In this document: piece after piece, positions 7,175 through 14,491 of the stretch
How positions within the stretch are numbered: the stretch's first letter is position 1
Layout of the letters: the number at the start of each line of letters is the position of its first letter
Source of the DNA: RFSX01 sp964567435
GTDB lineage: Bacteria > Bacteroidota > Bacteroidia > Chitinophagales > Saprospiraceae
NCBI GenBank assembly: GCA_964567435.1
Contig: CAZMMQ010000075.1
Span: forward strand, 1 to 16,518
Reading direction: 5' to 3'
DNA: 16,518 nucleotides
Translations under genes and position numbers: made by a program
The notes under the pieces: generated by a model
The model's database searches: none
What the model was told of the DNA's origin: nothing
What the model saw: only the letters and a program-made list of their open reading frames with translations

Positions 7175-8518
7175 GTGTTCAAGCGAAGAATACATACAAG
7201 ATTACTAGAATGGAAGCATAAAAAGTCCAATAAACCCTTATTGCTCAGAGGGGCTCGTCAGGTAGGCAAAACCACAACTGTCCATCACCTAGGCGAAGCC
7301 TATGCCACTTACCTTCCTCTAAATCTAGAGAAAACCGCCGATGCAGCTTTTTTCAAAAACGCTGATCGAGTAGACCAGATACTAGAAAGTATACTCTTAG
7401 AAAAAAATGTAAGCAAGGTGCCTGGAGACACCTTGCTCTTTATAGATGAGATACAAGAAGTGCCTGAGGCGATTGCACTTCTGCGATACTTTTATGAGGA
7501 GCTACCAGAAATAGATGTTATCGCTGCTGGGTCTTTGCTAGAATTTGCAATCGGAGACGTGCCTTCTTTTCCTGTAGGAAGAGTAGAGTTGCTGTCTTTA
7601 CATCCTATGGATTTTGAAGAGTTTCTAGAAGCTATGGTGGAGGAGCTAGCACTGGAGTATTACAAAAAATCACCTCCGCCAGATATTGCTTTTGATAAGC
7701 TGATGGCACTTTTTCATGACTATATGCTGATAGGGGGCATGCCAGAAATAGTCGCGCAGTATGAAGCTGAAGGCAGGCAAGTGGCCGCACTTAGCAGCAC
7801 TTACAGTTCTATCTGGGACAACTACACTAAGGACATAGAAAAATATGGGTCCAATCAGAGTGAGAGACAAATTCTGAGGCACATTGTCTCTACAGCACCT
7901 TACGTCAGAGATCGTATTACTTTTCACGGCTTTGGTAATTCTAACTACAGATCGAGAGAGGTAGGAGAAGCTTTTAGAAAACTGGACAAAGCAGGTCTTA
8001 TCAGATTGATCTATCCTACGAGCAGCACAAGCTCACCTGTACAACTCAATTATAGACGTAAGCCCAAAATTCAGTTCTTGGACACTGGCTTGCTCAATTA
8101 TGCCTCAGGCATACAAGCTGCAATGATAGGTGTCAAGGATATGAACAGTCTTTACAAAGGTTATATCACTAATCATATGATGACCCAGGAGCTGATAGCC
8201 CAGTCTACTCGGTTAGGCTACATACCTCCATTCTGGACGAGAGAAAATGCCAATGCCAATGCCGAAGTAGATTTGCTCATACCGCATGGACAACAACTCA
8301 TGCCCTTAGAGGTTAAGTCTGGTGCGAAAGGCAGACTGCGATCCCTCTATGAGTATATGGATAGATGTGAGCACAGCTTAGGCATAAGGTTGTTGGCAAA
8401 TAAGTATTCTGTAGAAGAGGTCAAAACCATAAAAGGTAAACCCTTTCAATTGATCAATGTGCCTTATTATGCAATCGCTAGGATAGAGGCATATTTAGAT
8501 TCCATGATAAGAGAATAA
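7175..8518 (+). CDS. AAA ATPase with C-terminal DUF4143 nuclease-like domain
   Basis: Protein of 447 residues, the usual length for this family. The start FKRRIHTRLLEW is the normal family N-terminus, supporting the GTG at 7175. Walker A is GARQVGKT (26-33) and Walker B is FIDE (89-92), so ATP binding and hydrolysis look intact. The C-terminal DUF4143 domain shows a PD-(D/E)xK-like signature: Asp366 in AEVDLLI and Glu379-x-Lys381 in PLEVKSG. Nuclease activity of such domains is not established for the family. These ATPases are common, multi-copy and often exchanged between genomes in bacteria and archaea; their role is unclear, with toxin-antitoxin-like and defence roles suggested. The gene stands alone on its strand, between copies of a structured repeat, with a possible operator and a very close promoter. 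No signal peptide or membrane helix was seen. Confidence 0.9.
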   Translation: MFKRRIHTRLLEWKHKKSNKPLLLRGARQVGKTTTVHHLGEAYATYLPLNLEKTADAAFFKNADRVDQILESILLEKNVSKVPGDTLLFIDEIQEVPEAIALLRYFYEELPEIDVIAAGSLLEFAIGDVPSFPVGRVELLSLHPMDFEEFLEAMVEELALEYYKKSPPPDIAFDKLMALFHDYMLIGGMPEIVAQYEAEGRQVAALSSTYSSIWDNYTKDIEKYGSNQSERQILRHIVSTAPYVRDRITFHGFGNSNYRSREVGEAFRKLDKAGLIRLIYPTSSTSSPVQLNYRRKPKIQFLDTGLLNYASGIQAAMIGVKDMNSLYKGYITNHMMTQELIAQSTRLGYIPPFWTRENANANAEVDLLIPHGQQLMPLEVKSGAKGRLRSLYEYMDRCEHSLGIRLLANKYSVEEVKTIKGKPFQLINVPYYAIARIEAYLDSMIRE

Positions 8519-8533
8519 ATAATTACCTATGAG
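8479..8533 (+). repeat. 55-base exact duplicate, left of the gap
   Basis: These 55 bases, covering the last 13 codons of the ATPase gene and 15 bases beyond it, recur exactly at 8634-8688 on the other side of the N run. A perfect repeat touching both edges of a scaffold gap is most simply the shared end of two contigs. The length of 55 equals a common de Bruijn k-mer size, which fits that reading. Confidence 0.9.
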
Positions 8534-8633
8534 NNNNNNNNNNNNNNNNNNNNNNNNNNNNNNNNNNNNNNNNNNNNNNNNNNNNNNNNNNNNNNNNNNN
8601 NNNNNNNNNNNNNNNNNNNNNNNNNNNNNNNNN
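8534..8633. other. 100-N scaffold gap
   Basis: Exactly 100 N, the conventional placeholder for a gap of unknown length. Since the flanks overlap by 55 identical bases, the true missing length may be zero. In that case the ATPase gene would be followed directly by the repeat units and the SNF2 gene. Confidence 0.97.
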
Positions 8634-8688
8634 TAGGATAGAGGCATATTTAGATTCCATGATAAGAGAATAAATAATTACCTATGAG
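8634..8688 (+). repeat. 55-base exact duplicate, right of the gap
   Basis: Second copy of the 55 bases at 8479-8533. It carries the last codons and stop of the ATPase gene (stop at 8671-8673) without the rest of the gene. It should be read as a contig-overlap artefact, not as a pseudogene, until the gap is closed. Confidence 0.88.
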
Positions 8689-8689
8689 A

Positions 8690-8730
8690 TTCCAGAGGCC
8701 GCCAAGAGGACGGGAGTCCTTTGGCTCGAG
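8690..8730 (+). repeat. structured intergenic repeat, unit C1 (head only)
   Basis: Carries the head of the repeat without its tail. It forms the cleanest head hairpin: CCAA(G)AGGAC (8702-8711) against GTCCTTTGG (8716-8724), nine pairs, one bulged G and a GGGA loop of the GNRA type. The head runs straight into the GAGAGTTTT that normally follows a tail, as if the middle and tail had been deleted. The next unit starts 45 bases later. Confidence 0.65.
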
Positions 8731-8734
8731 AGTT

Positions 8735-8830
8735 TTCCAGAGGCCGCAAAGAGGACGGGAGTCCATTGGCTCAGGTGCGGTTATAAGAAATGGTTACTGA
8801 ATCGAAGGTCTTCTAATCTCTCGATGAGTT
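8735..8830 (+). repeat. structured intergenic repeat, unit C2 (full)
   Basis: Head at 8735-8774, differing from C1 at two positions over the first 37 bases, with GGAC-GGGA-GTCC at 8753-8764. The middle is divergent and the tail hairpin is at 8801-8825. In that hairpin, ATCGA/TCGAT and the bulged C are kept, the A/C mismatch of unit A is replaced by a G-C pair, and one pair is G/T, so pairing persists despite base changes. The unit ends about 100 bases before the preferred start of the SNF2 gene. Confidence 0.67.
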
Positions 8831-8846
8831 ATATGGAAGAGTTTTT

Positions 8847-11800
8847 TTGGCTAAGAAGTTTTTCAGAAGCAAAAATTTATATGTGCTAAATGCAATCTTA
8901 TTGCACGGAACTATTTATTTTGATAGCCTATTGATGCAAAGTATTTTCATGAACATGGTAAAGAATTCAAAAATATTAGAAGCGTTAAATCACTACAAGG
9001 ACGATTTTGAAGCTCATATTTTATCGAGGGGAAATAGTATTTCAGAGAACAGTATGGAATCTATCCAATCTAACCGTGATAGAACTATGTTTACGACGAT
9101 AGTTTATGGCACATATGCTTACGAGGTTTCACTAAGAGTAAAGAAATCGTCAATGAGAGTGAAAGGTACTTGTAGTTGTCCATACAATGGAGAATGTAAG
9201 CATCTTGCTGCTATGATAAAAGTCCTTATAGAATCACTTAAGGATGATTCTAGTGCAAGAACTGCGACCAACCAATCACAAGCAATAAGTCTTAAGGCAT
9301 TGCCCACCACGAGATCACATGTCATAAAGGCCACAAGTTTAAATGAAATTTTGGACAATATAGACGCCATCTCTACAGTCCGGCGGAATAACAGTTATAA
9401 TCCAGAGTACCTCCAAGTTTTGTTTGCAAAAGGGGAGGTGAGATCTGAAATATACGTGCATGATTGGACACCACAAGGAGCGCAATATTTGAAAGTCCAC
9501 ACATCCGCTATAAAGTTTACTAAAGATTCGGTGACGATAACTTGTCCTGATTGCAATTTTAATAAGAACAAGATTTGTAAGCATGCAAAAGCATCACTTA
9601 ATAATCTCTTATGTATTATTACGGAGATAGATCCATCATATTATGATTATAATAATCAGATAGAGAACTTCGCAAAGAAATTTGGCCTTACATCACAGTA
9701 CCTCCAAGAAAATGCAGAACTCATTTTAAAATGGAACACAATAGAAATCAAGATAACTGACCCAGATGTCATTAATCCCTTAGACCTTGAGAAACTAGAG
9801 CTCATTATTCTAGAAAGTAATGCTATCAAGCAAAACCAACTTTTAGCTTCCATAGAGGAAAGTGTGCAATATGGAGAAGGTTTTTGCTGGTCTTCTGTCA
9901 CAGGTATAGAAAGTCAGAAAATGCTATTTGTAATTAAAGGCAAACTCAATAAGACAAGAAATAAACTGGCATCACAAATAAGTTGCCAAGAACAACCTAC
10001 ATTATTAGCTCCCCAAGCAAAGGCACTCTACAGAGCTGTCTCAGCACATAATTTTGATCGAGAATATATAGATTACAATGAGCACTTGAATGTAACTTCT
10101 ACTCTAAACTTAATCAAGCAAAATCTGCCACAGCTCCAGTCTTGTATAAACTATTACTACAATCCTAAGTCTAATCAAAGTTACAATTACTACAGAGAGG
10201 GAAAGTTGTATAAAAAAGATCTTAGGTGCATTACTTTCTCTAATAAACTATTCAAATTATCATTTGATGCGAGCGAGCAAGAAAATCATTATACGTTAAA
10301 GGTACTTACTTATGCCGATGAATTAAGGTTAGATCTTAGTCTCGCTAATAAGGTAGATTTTAACTATCACTTCGTACTTATAGATGACGTCGCCTATGTG
10401 TACGACAATCCACTCTCCTACCATTTTTTGCAAGCACTAGATTTTAAAACACCCTTAAAGTTCCTACCAAGCGACAAAGAAAAATTTGTAAGACTTCTTA
10501 GCAAATTAGAACAATCTTTTGAGGTCGTAAAAGACAAGCACCTATCTAATATATGTGTACGTGTGCAGAAATTAAAGAAACTAATACAACTAAAAGAGGT
10601 AGGCCAGCATGTGTTGTTTTATCCATTTCTAACAAAGTCCAAAAGACGATTTAATGTATTAGAACCAAATATTGTATTGAATAAAAAAGCTGAACTGGTA
10701 GTACCAGATGAGCACGAAGTAGCTGAGTATAAGCAAGAGTTTTTGGAATTATTTTCTGAAGAATTTTATCCTGAGCCAGAAATTAGCTTTATCCACATGG
10801 GGGTAAGTGAGTATATCAATGCTGGCTGGTATTTAGAGTTTTTATCAAAATGCGAAATTCTGGGCATACAGTTGGAGGGCTTGGACCAATTTAAAAATAT
10901 AAAATTCAGTAAGTTCAAGGCAGAAATAAAGGAAGACATCACGTCAAAAATTGACTGGTTTGAACTAAAAGTTACCTTATCGTTTGGAGATGAAATAGTT
11001 CCAAGAAAAAAATGGATTAAGGCGCTTAAAGAAGGAAAGTCATATATAGAACTATCTGACGGCACCTTAGGAATAATACCGGAAGAATGGCGACGGAGGA
11101 TGGACGAGGTATTGGCATTAGCTGAAGTGTCAGGCACTAATTTTAATGTCAATAAACTGCGATTCAATGCACTCGACAACCTCTTTGCCAATGTTAGTGA
11201 CAAGAAGCTGCTGAATGAAATTTCTGCACAAAAGAAGTTGCTTTCTTCCTATAAGGAACTAGACAAGAAGAAAGAGATACCCCGCTCTATCAAGGCAATT
11301 CTACGACCTTACCAAGAGGCCTCTTTTCAATGGATGCATTTTCTACAGTCATCAGGTTTTGGCGGCATATTAGCAGATGACATGGGCCTAGGGAAAACAC
11401 TTCAGATTATATGCATGCTTGCTTCTGCAAAGGAAACAGGAAAGTGTCATGCGCTAGTGATATTACCTAGAAGCTTAATATTTAACTGGTCCAAAGAGAT
11501 CAAAAAATTCTGTCCTGCCTTGACCACACATGTTCATCATGGTACACAAAGGCATCTAGCTTCTAAAGAGATGAAAGCTGCCAATGTTGTCATCAGTACT
11601 TACGGTACAGTGGTGAATGATATAGAAGTAATCAGAAAAACAACATTTACCCACATAGTACTAGACGAATCACAAGCCATCAAAAATCCAACTTCAAAGA
11701 GATATAAATCTATAAGATTGCTCAAAGGCAAATTTAAAATATGCGCTACGGGTACACCAGTACAAAACAATACTTTCGACTTATATGCACAAGTAAGTTT

Positions 11801-12677
11801 TACTAACCCAGGCTTGCTAGGAAATCAGAGTTATTTTAAGCAGAATTTTGCTACTCCTATAGATAAGAACCAGAATGTAGAAGCCGCCAAACTACTACAG
11901 AAAATGATACATCCTTTTATCCTGAGGAGGACAAAAGAGCAAGTAGCAAGCGATTTGCCAGAGAAAGTAGAGTCTACCATCTATTGTGAAATGTTTTCAC
12001 ATCAACGCAAAATGTATAATGAGCTCAAGGAACAAATAAGAAGAGACTTGCTTTCTATAAGCGAAGATGATTCTAAGCTCAAATTCAAAGTTCTTGATGG
12101 CTTACTTCGATTGCGTCAATTGTGTAATTCTCCACTGTTAGTAGATAATAAATTAAAGGGCGAAAAAGCACAGTCGACAAAAATAGAGTCACTTGTCCAA
12201 AAACTAACAGAGGGTATAGGTAACGGTAATGCACTAGTCTTCTCTCAGTTTGTACAAATGCTGAGTCTTATCAGAGAGGAGCTAGATAAGAGGGGAATAC
12301 CTTATGCTTATCTTGATGGCACCACCAGAAATAGAGAAGCTGTAGTAGAAGAATATATGGAAAATCCTAAGTATAGAATCTTTCTTATCAGTCTCAAAGC
12401 TGGTAATACAGGGCTCAATCTGACTAAGGCACAATATGTCTTTCTTGTAGATCCTTGGTGGAATCCTGCTGCAGAAGCACAGGCAATAGATAGGGCACAT
12501 AGAATAGGTCAAACAAAAAACATCTTTGCCTATAAGATGATATGTAAAGACACGGTAGAAGAAAAGATCCTCCAATTACAATCAAAAAAGAAAAAGATCG
12601 CTTCTCAATTAATAAAGGTAGATGAGAGTTCCTTTAAGAACATGAATAAGAAGGATCTGATGGCACTCTTTGATTAG
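8847..12677 (+). CDS. SWIM-containing SNF2-family helicase/ATPase
   Basis: DNA-dependent ATPase of the SWI2/SNF2 family, 1276 residues as drawn, longer than many bacterial relatives. The N-terminus has a SWIM finger, Cys109-x-Cys111-x5-Cys117-x-His119, and a second, variant cluster, Cys233-x2-Cys236-x7-Cys244-x-His246. A long middle region (about 270-800) precedes the motor. Motor motifs: ADDMGLGKT (Lys850, Thr851), DESQ (940-943), ATGTPVQNN, a VFSQF segment opening the second lobe, SLKAGNTGLNL, and DRAHRIGQ near the end; all look functional. Such proteins move along or remodel protein-DNA complexes. The drawn start is a TTG at 8847; ATG at 8949 (residue 35) or 8955, leading into MVKNSKILEALNHY, is more like the family and leaves the repeat outside the gene. 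It converges on the DUF3843 gene 41 bases downstream. There is no signal peptide; cytoplasmic. Confidence 0.93.
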   Translation: MAKKFFRSKNLYVLNAILLHGTIYFDSLLMQSIFMNMVKNSKILEALNHYKDDFEAHILSRGNSISENSMESIQSNRDRTMFTTIVYGTYAYEVSLRVKKSSMRVKGTCSCPYNGECKHLAAMIKVLIESLKDDSSARTATNQSQAISLKALPTTRSHVIKATSLNEILDNIDAISTVRRNNSYNPEYLQVLFAKGEVRSEIYVHDWTPQGAQYLKVHTSAIKFTKDSVTITCPDCNFNKNKICKHAKASLNNLLCIITEIDPSYYDYNNQIENFAKKFGLTSQYLQENAELILKWNTIEIKITDPDVINPLDLEKLELIILESNAIKQNQLLASIEESVQYGEGFCWSSVTGIESQKMLFVIKGKLNKTRNKLASQISCQEQPTLLAPQAKALYRAVSAHNFDREYIDYNEHLNVTSTLNLIKQNLPQLQSCINYYYNPKSNQSYNYYREGKLYKKDLRCITFSNKLFKLSFDASEQENHYTLKVLTYADELRLDLSLANKVDFNYHFVLIDDVAYVYDNPLSYHFLQALDFKTPLKFLPSDKEKFVRLLSKLEQSFEVVKDKHLSNICVRVQKLKKLIQLKEVGQHVLFYPFLTKSKRRFNVLEPNIVLNKKAELVVPDEHEVAEYKQEFLELFSEEFYPEPEISFIHMGVSEYINAGWYLEFLSKCEILGIQLEGLDQFKNIKFSKFKAEIKEDITSKIDWFELKVTLSFGDEIVPRKKWIKALKEGKSYIELSDGTLGIIPEEWRRRMDEVLALAEVSGTNFNVNKLRFNALDNLFANVSDKKLLNEISAQKKLLSSYKELDKKKEIPRSIKAILRPYQEASFQWMHFLQSSGFGGILADDMGLGKTLQIICMLASAKETGKCHALVILPRSLIFNWSKEIKKFCPALTTHVHHGTQRHLASKEMKAANVVISTYGTVVNDIEVIRKTTFTHIVLDESQAIKNPTSKRYKSIRLLKGKFKICATGTPVQNNTFDLYAQVSFTNPGLLGNQSYFKQNFATPIDKNQNVEAAKLLQKMIHPFILRRTKEQVASDLPEKVESTIYCEMFSHQRKMYNELKEQIRRDLLSISEDDSKLKFKVLDGLLRLRQLCNSPLLVDNKLKGEKAQSTKIESLVQKLTEGIGNGNALVFSQFVQMLSLIREELDKRGIPYAYLDGTTRNREAVVEEYMENPKYRIFLISLKAGNTGLNLTKAQYVFLVDPWWNPAAEAQAIDRAHRIGQTKNIFAYKMICKDTVEEKILQLQSKKKKIASQLIKVDESSFKNMNKKDLMALFD

Positions 12678-12718
12678 GGGAAAACATCTTTTGAGGTAGA
12701 CAACTGTCGGCTTATTGA

Positions 12719-14368
12719 TTATTGATATTCGTTGTTAGTATCAGGTTCATTAGTGTATGCTATAGTGGGTACAGTGATGTAATTTTCCACTTTCCAGAAA
12801 CGTACTAAGAGGTCTAAGTTATTGTAGATATGTTGTCCATGTACAGATTCAAAGTAGACAAGTTTTTCTTTACATAACTTAATCCAATGTCTTACCAATT
12901 CTGCTGAACAGATATCTGTCATAAGCAAAGTATTGATGCATGCTGTTATGGTTTTTTCGTCAGCATTATCGTGGTACGGGTTATGATCCATAGGAAAACA
13001 GGCGTTGAGGTTTTCTACTATTTCGATACCCGACTTAGGATTAAAAAAAACAAGGCCCGTGTCTTCTATAGATGCTGATTGTAATTTTATGTTCTTTGAT
13101 GGATTTATAAATCCAGCTTTTTTGGCTCTTTTTAGTGAGGCAGCTTTTTCTTCTGTACTCAGCTTCAGAAATTCGCTGTAGAAGTTCATAAAGTCTTTAC
13201 AATACTGACCAATTTTATGTATGCGCATAAAGGCAAAATGATGGCCATTGTTATATTGGAGAAACGCCTCCAGTTGCCTATTGATATCTTTTTGGACATC
13301 AATAGATTTATGTTGCAGGAAGCTGACACTTGCTATGCTTTCAGGTGATTGTTTTTCATCCAAAATGAGATCAGCATCAAAATCCATTTCCATTAATGGT
13401 CCAGAATTCCACCATGCACCCTGCCACTTGACAATAGAGATGTGGCAGATCCTATCCTCTTGTGTAAATTTTAGTTTAGTAGATTCCTTTATCAGTTTGA
13501 ATTTTTTTGAAGAGGCTATATGTTCGATAAGAATATGATTATTGTCTTCTCCTTTTATAAGAAAATATCCATTTATTTTCTTTGACATATTGGTTATGTC
13601 TTTTGAGAGTTGATGATCTTCCCCTAATATGGCAGCTAGCCATTCTTTAGCCTGGAGATTTAGTAATCTTGTGTGGAATGTATGCAAACATTCTACGACG
13701 TGGCCATGGAAGTAGATTTCGAAGTGAGGATCGTATCTCGAAGTTGCGATTAACTCTTCTTGTGATAACATTAATCTAACTCCAGTATCTATATGAAAAA
13801 GATAAGTATGGAATAACAGTTTTTCCATGATGTCCCTAATCTTGAAGTAATCTGTCTCACCTGAGTCTATGTGATAACATGATTTAAGCAATGGGTTTTC
13901 GGGAGCTGTTTCCCATTCTTGATCGAGTATCTCATACACTTTCTCACCGATACCATAGAATAAGTTGTTCTCTGGAAAAACTAAAGTCTTTTGTTGTACA
14001 GTGTTCACAAAATACCAGATCAAAAACTTTACTACATCTACATGCACTTCGTCTGAGTGATATTCTTCACAAGGATAAAAAGGTAAAGGGGTGCCGTATA
14101 TTTTTTGATGTTGGGTATGAAAGCTATCCCAAATTCTTGTATCACTTACAATATCTTCTAGATAAGAAGTAAGAAAAACTGACAATGGTACCAACCATTC
14201 ATTTCCAATGATGCGGAAAAGTTCATCACAAGTACTATCAGAGGTGATGGCTTTTAATACTCTATTGGCTATCGTGAGATAATGAACATCTATAGAGCTA
14301 TGATTTTTATAAGGTCTACGCGATGTCCAGTCCGATATGAATACTCTTAGTCTGTTGTCTTTTTTCAA
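12719..14368 (-). CDS. DUF3843 family protein
   Basis: Protein of 549 residues that I recognise as DUF3843, a Bacteroidota family of unknown function. The match rests on the N-terminal pattern: FISDWTSRRPYKNHSSID, then FLTSYLEDIVSDTRIWDSF, LPFYPCEEY and FLIWYFVNTVQ, all within the first 170 residues. The C-terminal part is less conserved and I see no catalytic motif, signal peptide or membrane helix. The start is a TTG at 14366-14368: an in-frame TAG lies just upstream, and the conserved N-terminus begins right after it, with no early ATG. There is no Shine-Dalgarno site. It converges on the SWIM-SNF2 helicase (41 bases apart) and lies 123 bases downstream of the histidine kinase on the same strand; that gap gives no clear -7 box or terminator. 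A partnership with the helicase is possible but rests on proximity alone. Confidence 0.82.
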   Translation of the reverse strand: MKKDNRLRVFISDWTSRRPYKNHSSIDVHYLTIANRVLKAITSDSTCDELFRIIGNEWLVPLSVFLTSYLEDIVSDTRIWDSFHTQHQKIYGTPLPFYPCEEYHSDEVHVDVVKFLIWYFVNTVQQKTLVFPENNLFYGIGEKVYEILDQEWETAPENPLLKSCYHIDSGETDYFKIRDIMEKLLFHTYLFHIDTGVRLMLSQEELIATSRYDPHFEIYFHGHVVECLHTFHTRLLNLQAKEWLAAILGEDHQLSKDITNMSKKINGYFLIKGEDNNHILIEHIASSKKFKLIKESTKLKFTQEDRICHISIVKWQGAWWNSGPLMEMDFDADLILDEKQSPESIASVSFLQHKSIDVQKDINRQLEAFLQYNNGHHFAFMRIHKIGQYCKDFMNFYSEFLKLSTEEKAASLKRAKKAGFINPSKNIKLQSASIEDTGLVFFNPKSGIEIVENLNACFPMDHNPYHDNADEKTITACINTLLMTDICSAELVRHWIKLCKEKLVYFESVHGQHIYNNLDLLVRFWKVENYITVPTIAYTNEPDTNNEYQ

Positions 14369-14491
14369 TATCTAAATATATTAATGGGTTAAGGTAGACA
14401 ATTTTAAACAGACCTTGTTTTAAGTTGACAAGCAATCTTAGTAGATAGACTAAATATTTCCAATGCGAATCTAACCTATAATTTCAGAGTG

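Noticed and set aside
8634..8673. Apparent truncated second copy of the ATPase gene end
   Set aside because: Identical to the other side of the N gap over exactly 55 bases, so it is most likely a contig overlap and not a pseudogene.
6874..8830. Repeat units as a CRISPR array
   Set aside because: Units are about 90-98 bases (45 between C1 and C2), few and divergent, with no regular unique spacers.
10766..11203. 145-residue open frame on the - strand within the SNF2 gene
   Set aside because: It lies fully inside the well-supported helicase gene and shows no domain or start context.
8534..12677. SNF2 gene as part of a DISARM-type defence system
   Set aside because: No methyltransferase, DUF1998 or phospholipase D-type gene is present in the window.
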